From: Trematomus loennbergii
Taxonomy: Eukaryota > Chordata > Actinopteri > Perciformes > Nototheniidae
Direction: 5' to 3'
DNA: 64,000 bases
Assembly: GCA_012861695.1 (NCBI GenBank)
Contig: JAAOOA010000097.1
Span: 211,001-275,000 of the forward strand
The translations under genes and the position numbers were made by a program. The notes under the pieces are model-generated. The model had not been told where the DNA came from. It ran no database searches and saw only the letters and a list, made by a program, of their open reading frames with translations. Each line of letters opens with the position of its first letter. Within the stretch, counting starts at the first letter, position 1. Positions 58,805 to 64,000 of this stretch are shown one piece after another.

Positions 58805-60700
58805 GTGAGACTTTGCTCTGCTGCCATTGTTGTATCTTGGCAAAATAAATGCATTATCACATTATTTAAATCACGCACAGACCTCCCTGTGAAATGTTTA
58901 AAGTGATGCAGCTTCAGAGCCACAGTTCACGTCTGACTTCTGGAGATTTGTTTTAATGCTATGACTATAATCCAAGTGGTGTTGTTAGGGTCTTCGGATG
59001 ACGGGGACACTGGTTCAATCCCCGCTTGAACCAGTGTCCTTGGGGAAGACACTTCACCCCAAAAATACTCCTGTGCGGATTGCCCACAGTATGGATTGTA
59101 CATTACATAATACATTTAATTTGACAGACACTTTTATCCAAAGCGATTACAATAAGTGCATTCAACCAGGAGGGTACAGGGTAACAAGAATCATGTAGGT
59201 ACATTAGTTTGAACTAAGCCAAACCATTCAAAGTGCTAGTACATTATTACAACATGTATAGAGATTTCATTGGCCGAGGTGCAGTCGGAAAAGGTGTGTT
59301 TTCAGTCTGCGACGGAAGATGTATAACTTTCTGCTGACCGGATGTCGATGGGGAGCTCATTCCACCATTTGTATATGTAAGTCACTTTGGATAAGAGCGT
59401 CTAACAAGTGACCTGTAATGTACAGTAAGGTTACAAATGTGACCTTCTGAAGGGGTGCAACTAGATCAGACACATTGACCTGCACCAGTATTAGAAGCAG
59501 CAATAACAGTCATCCATCCCTGTACCACTGTATTAGAATAGAAAGCTTTTATTGTCATTATCCAAACATAATAAGTAATACATACATTAAAATCAAGAGC
59601 TATAAAACGCTGCTTTAAAAAGTGTTTTAAAGTGGTAATGAGTTGGTTAATTAAAAGGATGTTGCTGCTGGTTTAACAGCCTGGTGGCTCAGGGGTAAAA
59701 ACTGTTTTCCAGTCTGTTTATCTGTGTTTTAAAACTCCTGTATATTAGAAAATCCAGCAGCAGTAAAAGGCAGATTTGTTCATGGCCTTTGCCCGGAGAT
59801 AATGTCCACTAGATAACCATCGTATCAATCAGGGGATGGACTATGTAACGTAATGAGATTTAAGTATCTAAATAAGTAGGTGTGTGTATCTGATGCACGA
59901 GTAGTGGATCGGTGTGGTCTTTATTGTCTTGTCATATAATCGTTTATAATTTTATATATTACGTCTTATACTCTGATTGCCTTTTACTCTGTTAAATTAT
60001 ATTTTGGTCTTAAATGTGTGAAAAATAGACATGTGTTTTGAAAGGACATTCCAGAGGGTAAAAGGTGGATTTGCAAATGGTTAAGGACTGGAGGGTTTAT
60101 GGTTTCAAGGTGGGCATGTTTAGATGAAGTCTTAGAGAATTCACAGGTAGGATTAGTAGTCTGCTTTCTTACTTCTATACATGTATATATATATGTATAA
60201 TGGTGGGACTGTTAGCTGTGTTTGTGGTGCAAAACCTATTTATCCTCTGAGGATGAAGTTGCTCTGTTCCTGCATTTGAGATCAATTTCAATTATATTTC
60301 TTTATTACTTTATTCAATATAACGAAAGACAAACTTCACAATTATTCTTTACTCGTTTTCACCTGACCTCTATACTCTTGCTTCCTCATATCTGACTGTT
60401 TGGGTTGCAGTCTTTTGTTTAACATTACATAAAAGGTATTGCATCATAAGTGGACTGACTGTCTTTGGGTCAGTGCTTTCTGCTGTAACTGAAACTCTGA
60501 GGATTTCCTGAAAGCTTGATTGTCTGCGTTTCATTTCGGGTTGAATGCTCTCTAACACAGTCTGCAAATCTGACTGCACTCTGGCAGGTTGACTCACGGT
60601 ACACACCTAATGCGGATCAGAAGAAAACAAACAAACATTGAGCGGCTGTCTTATTTGGAAAAGTGGAAAGAATGCATGTTTATTTCCGAGTTTCTAATAG
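58805..60700. other. Intron of the unidentified gene; SINE-like content
   Basis: 58960-59410 contains ggttcaatccccgcttgaacc, cttcaccccaaaaatactcctgtg and atgtaagtcactttggataagagcgtctaacaagtgacctgtaatgta, a SINE body like that at 18463, with extra sequence in the middle. The rest is AT-rich with no exon seen. Confidence 0.55.
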
Positions 60701-60731
60701 GCCTACTGTTGAGATTATGTTTTTTTTTTAA

Positions 60732-61167
60732 AGACAAATGAACCAATCTGTAGCACCTAAACCCAACAGCCAGGACTTTGTATTTCACTCACGCTTTTCA
60801 TGCAATCCAAACATAGTTTTAAATTGTCACATTTTGGAGTTTTTTTTTGTGGCTTGCTTCCAACAATTTGTAATCCTTCTGAAAAATACTTCCTTTCGTC
60901 CATTTTGTGTCACTTTAACAAGACTCAGCTTCTTTTAAGACAGATGAACCAATCTGTAGCACCTACATCCTTCAGCCAGGACTTTTCATTTCACTTTTTA
61001 TTCTGCAGGAACAACCAAAACCTCTGCTCTTCATGCAATCAAAACATACTTTTAAAGTCACATTTTGGAGTTTTTTTTGTGACAGGCTTCCAGCAATTAT
61101 GAATCTACTTGGAAATACTTCCTTTCGTCCATTTTGTGTCACTTCAACAAGACTCAGACGTCAACGA
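60732..61167 (+). repeat. Diverged ~205-230-bp tandem duplication
   Basis: Both units begin agacaRatgaaccaatctgtagcacct and end acttcctttcgtccattttgtgtcactt...aacaagactcag. The second unit carries an extra ~30 bp (tattctgcaggaacaaccaaaacctctg). Confidence 0.85.
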
Positions 61168-61193
61168 AGACATATTTTGAACCATTTTTAAGT

Positions 61194-61303
61194 CAGGATG
61201 GATGTAGTCGTCGTCTTTTTGGCTCATTTGGTCGCGTTCGATCTGAAAGCTTCTCCAGCGACGCCTCTCAGACGCAGAGCAGCAACAAACTGGTTCTGCG
61301 CCA
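61194..61303 (+). other. Possible orphan exon or coding-like fragment
   Basis: After an AG at 61192-61193 one frame reads DGCSRRLFGSFGRVRSESFS, then SDASQTQSSNKLVLRH and a stop. The composition is protein-like (Ser-rich linker with a basic RVRSESFSS motif) and the base composition differs from the AT-rich surroundings. There is no convincing donor, and the sequence runs straight into a repeat at about 61305. It could be an exon interrupted by a repeat insertion or chance. Confidence 0.2.
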
Positions 61304-61304
61304 T

Positions 61305-62040
61305 TGATTGATTGAGTGATTGAGTGATTGAAAGTTTATTAACAGCTTGTATATTGGGTACAGTACAGTACAGCTCAAAACATACAATTGTTAAGGGATG
61401 CAGACCAGAGAAAGACTTTCGTCTTGTTTACATCAGGGTCCCCCATTTCCAATTCATCATATCATTTAAGACATATAGACATATTTGACATACAGATGGC
61501 TTATTTACAATTTTCATTTTAGATTTCGTTCTAATACATCCTAACCGGACATCGGATCAATAAGCTGATCACATGTCTGGATGATTTGGACCCAGAAGCG
61601 AGCTGTGTGAGAAAATGGAGAGTCTGTTTAACGCCTCAGTCATCTGTGGAAGAGAGAGGAAGGAAAACTGTTTCAGGTGGTGAACAAAAAGGCCTGTAGT
61701 GGAAAGAGAATTTGCCTTTTCATACAGAAATAATGTTCCTCTACCTCCTGTAATTCATCTGTTCACAGCCAACAAAACACTCCCTTCATTCTTGGTTATT
61801 TGACCTTTTACTTTCCGAGCTGCAGATATGACTGATGTCATTATGTGTTGCTGGTAGACGCACAGTGCGTATACTGTCAGATCTTCTACACTCAGATCAT
61901 GTGCTTATCTTTGGTTTACACTGAATTAAGTTCTAAGAGAAGTACAGTTCTGCTTTTATTTAGTGAAGTGGTGCAGCTGGTGGTTTTTCCGGCGAAATGT
62001 AAACGTGTATATTTATAAAGTTGTGCAGGAATGAGTCCTA
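61305..62040. other. Non-coding sequence before the 72-bp array
   Basis: A (GATTGAGT)n run and an oligo-pyrimidine-poor repeat at 61305-61500, then unique AT-rich DNA. No exon recognised. Confidence 0.4.
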
Positions 62041-62089
62041 AAACCTAGAAGTGAGTCATAATTTCAGCGCTTCCTGTTTGTGAAGTCAT

Positions 62090-63775
62090 GTGATCATGTT
62101 GTAGTTCCTTGTAGCCCAACATTAGCCTCCTTTAGCTTAGCGGTGGTGACGTGAAGTCATGTGACTGTGCTGTAGTTCCTTTATAGCCCAACATTAGCCA
62201 CCTTTAGCTTAGCGGTGGTGACGTGAAGTCATGTGACCGGGCTGTAGTTCCTTTATAGCCCAACATTAGCCACCTTTAGCTTAGCGGTGGTGACGTGAAG
62301 TCATGTGACCGTGCTGTAGTTCTTTTATAGCCCAACATTAGCCACCTTTAGCTTAGCGGTGGTGAGGTGAAGTCATGTGACCGTGCTGTAGTTCCTTTAT
62401 AGCCCAACATTAGCCGCCTTTAGCTTAGCGGTGGTGAGGTGAAGTCATGTGACTGTGCTGTAGTTCTTTTATAGCCCAACATTAGCCTCCTTTAGCTTAG
62501 CGGTGGTGACGTGAAGTCATGTGACTGTGCTGTAGTTTTTTATAGCCCAACATTAGCCTCCTTTAGCTTAGCGGTGGTGACGTGAAGTCATGTGACCGTG
62601 CTGTAGTTCCTTTATAGCCCAACATTAGCCACCTTTAGCTTAGCGGTGGTGACGTGAAGTCATGTGACCGTGCTGTAGTTCCTTTATAGCCCAACATTAG
62701 CCTCCTTTAGCTTAGCGGTGGTGACGTGAAGTCATGTGACCGTGCTGTAGTTCCTTTATAGCCCAACATTAGCCTTTAGCTTAGCGGTGGTGACGTGAAG
62801 TCATGTGACCGTGCTGTAGTTCCTTTATAGCCCAACATTAGCCTCCTTTAGCTTAGCGGTGGTGACGTGAAGTCATGTGACCGTGCTGTAGTTCCTTTAT
62901 AGCCCAACATTAGCCTCCTTTAGCTTAGCGGTGGTGACGTGAAGTCATGTGACTGTGCTGTAGTTCCTTTATAGCCCAACATTAGCCACCTTTAGCTTAG
63001 CGGTGGTGACGTGAAGTCATGTGACCGTGCTGTAGTTCCTTTATAGCCCAACATTAGCCGCCTTTAGCTTAGTGGTGGTGACGGAAGTCATGTGACTGTG
63101 CTGTAGTTCTTTATAGCCCAACATTAGCCGCCTTTAGCTTAGCGGTGGTGACGTGAAGTCATGTGACCGTGCTGTAGTTCCTTTATAGCCCAACATTAGC
63201 CTCCTTTAGCTTAGCGGTCGTGACGTGAAGTCATGTGACTGTGCTGTAGTTCCTTTATAGCCCAATATTAGCCACCTTTAGCTTAGCGGTGGTGACGTGA
63301 AGTCATGTGACCGTGCTGTAGTTCCTTTATAGCCCAACATTAGCCACCTTTAGCTTAGCGGTGGTGACGTGAAGTCATGTGACTGTGCTGTAGTTTCTTT
63401 ATAGCCCAACATTAGCCTCCTTTAGCTTAGCGGTGGTGACGTGTAGTCATGTGACCGTGCTGTAGTTCCTTTATAGCCCAACATTAGCCTCCTTTAGCTT
63501 AGCGGTCGTGACGTGAAGTCATGTGACTGTGCTGTAGTTCCTTTATAGCCCAATATTAGCCACCTTTAGCTTAGCGGTGGTGACGTGAAGTCATGTGACC
63601 GTGCTGTAGTTCCTTTATAGCCCAACATTAGCCACCTTTAGCTTAGCGGTGGTGACGTGAAGTCATGTGACTGTGCTGTAGTTTCTTTATAGCCCAACAT
63701 TAGCCTCCTTTAGCTTAGCGGTGGTGACGTGTAGTCATGTGACCGTGCTGTAGGTCCTTTGTAGCCCAACATTAG
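62090..63775 (-). repeat. 72-bp minisatellite, locus D (~23 copies, inverted)
   Basis: Largest array of the family. A higher-order pattern is visible: a block of several units ending tgtagtcatgtgaccgtgctgtag recurs about 288 bp later (63433 and 63721). The leader gtgcaggaatgagtcctaaaacc (62024) is shared with locus C. Confidence 0.95.
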
Positions 63776-63849
63776 CTTTTTACTTCAAAAATCACAAAGA
63801 GGTGTTTAACTGTTGAGATTATCCTGCTGAACAAATTGTGCAAGTATCG

Positions 63850-63935
63850 TTTATAAGATAAGATAGGACTTTATTTATCCCAAAGGAAATTGTTGTGCCA
63901 GAGTTACAAAATACAATAACACAGCAGCATGAATC
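63850..63935. repeat. Short LINE-type tail
   Basis: ataagataagataggactttatttatcccaaaggaaatt is the common 3' tail motif of fish non-LTR elements; a related piece is at 18684-18725. Confidence 0.5.
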
Positions 63936-64000
63936 ATGTTTAAGCTTATTTCTGCTATAATCTAAATCCCATTTTCTTTTTGTTGAAAGAACCAGATCGG

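Overview
The window is vertebrate nuclear DNA, most likely from a percomorph teleost fish. Protein-coding sequence is split into short exons with GT-AG introns. Non-coding DNA is packed with (CA)n microsatellites, minisatellites, small DNA transposons with target-site duplications, tRNA-type SINE pieces and decayed LINE fragments. No prokaryotic feature, phage or CRISPR array is visible, and I saw nothing that amounts to a new biochemical system. The unusual content is in the repeats and in four apparent one-base gaps in coding or splice sequence.

Two genes on the + strand are recognisable. Nine exons at 10058-24639 encode the C-terminal ~399 residues of slc43a2 (LAT4-type amino-acid transporter); its N-terminal exons lie outside the window or are not recognisable in it. 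A probable long 3' UTR runs to about 30.4 kb. Eleven coding exons at 32426-52060 encode a complete class I phosphatidylinositol transfer protein (pitpna), followed by a likely 3' UTR exon ending near 53.2 kb. SLC43A2-PITPNA is also the gene order at human 17p13.3. A third gene appears to start near 57.4 kb: a putative non-coding exon, then a coding exon at 58737-58804 beginning MEENEDQ. I could not identify it.

Layout: 1-10 kb is repeats (MITE copy, LINE relic, hAT element, 72-bp and 37-bp minisatellites, and a TTAA-flanked element carrying a 17-bp array). 10-24.6 kb is slc43a2, with introns full of arrays. 24.6-30.4 kb is its 3' UTR, with a 16-bp array and an inverted repeat. 30.4-32.4 kb is intergenic. 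32.4-53.2 kb is pitpna, whose ~10-kb intron 2 holds several TIR elements, a LINE 3' end, a 72-bp array and a tandem duplication with CTCF-like motifs. 53.5-56.2 kb is a large fold-back element with another element inside it. 56.7-64 kb holds the start of the third gene and the largest 72-bp array.

Main points for a second look: (1) four places where one G appears to be missing from slc43a2 and pitpna, which looks more like sequencing error than gene death; (2) a ~490-bp TTAA-flanked MITE with a paralogous empty site in the same window, two copies of which sit between ~80-100-bp direct repeats of flanking DNA; (3) one 72-bp minisatellite at four separate loci, each unit holding a near-palindromic E-box/CRE-like core; (4) three-level transposon nesting at 40.1-42.0 kb with clean 8-bp duplications; (5) a pitpna exon whose acceptor is preceded by (GT)10 inside transposon-derived DNA, followed by an 8-nt microexon, and loss of the second tryptophan of the membrane-docking Trp pair.
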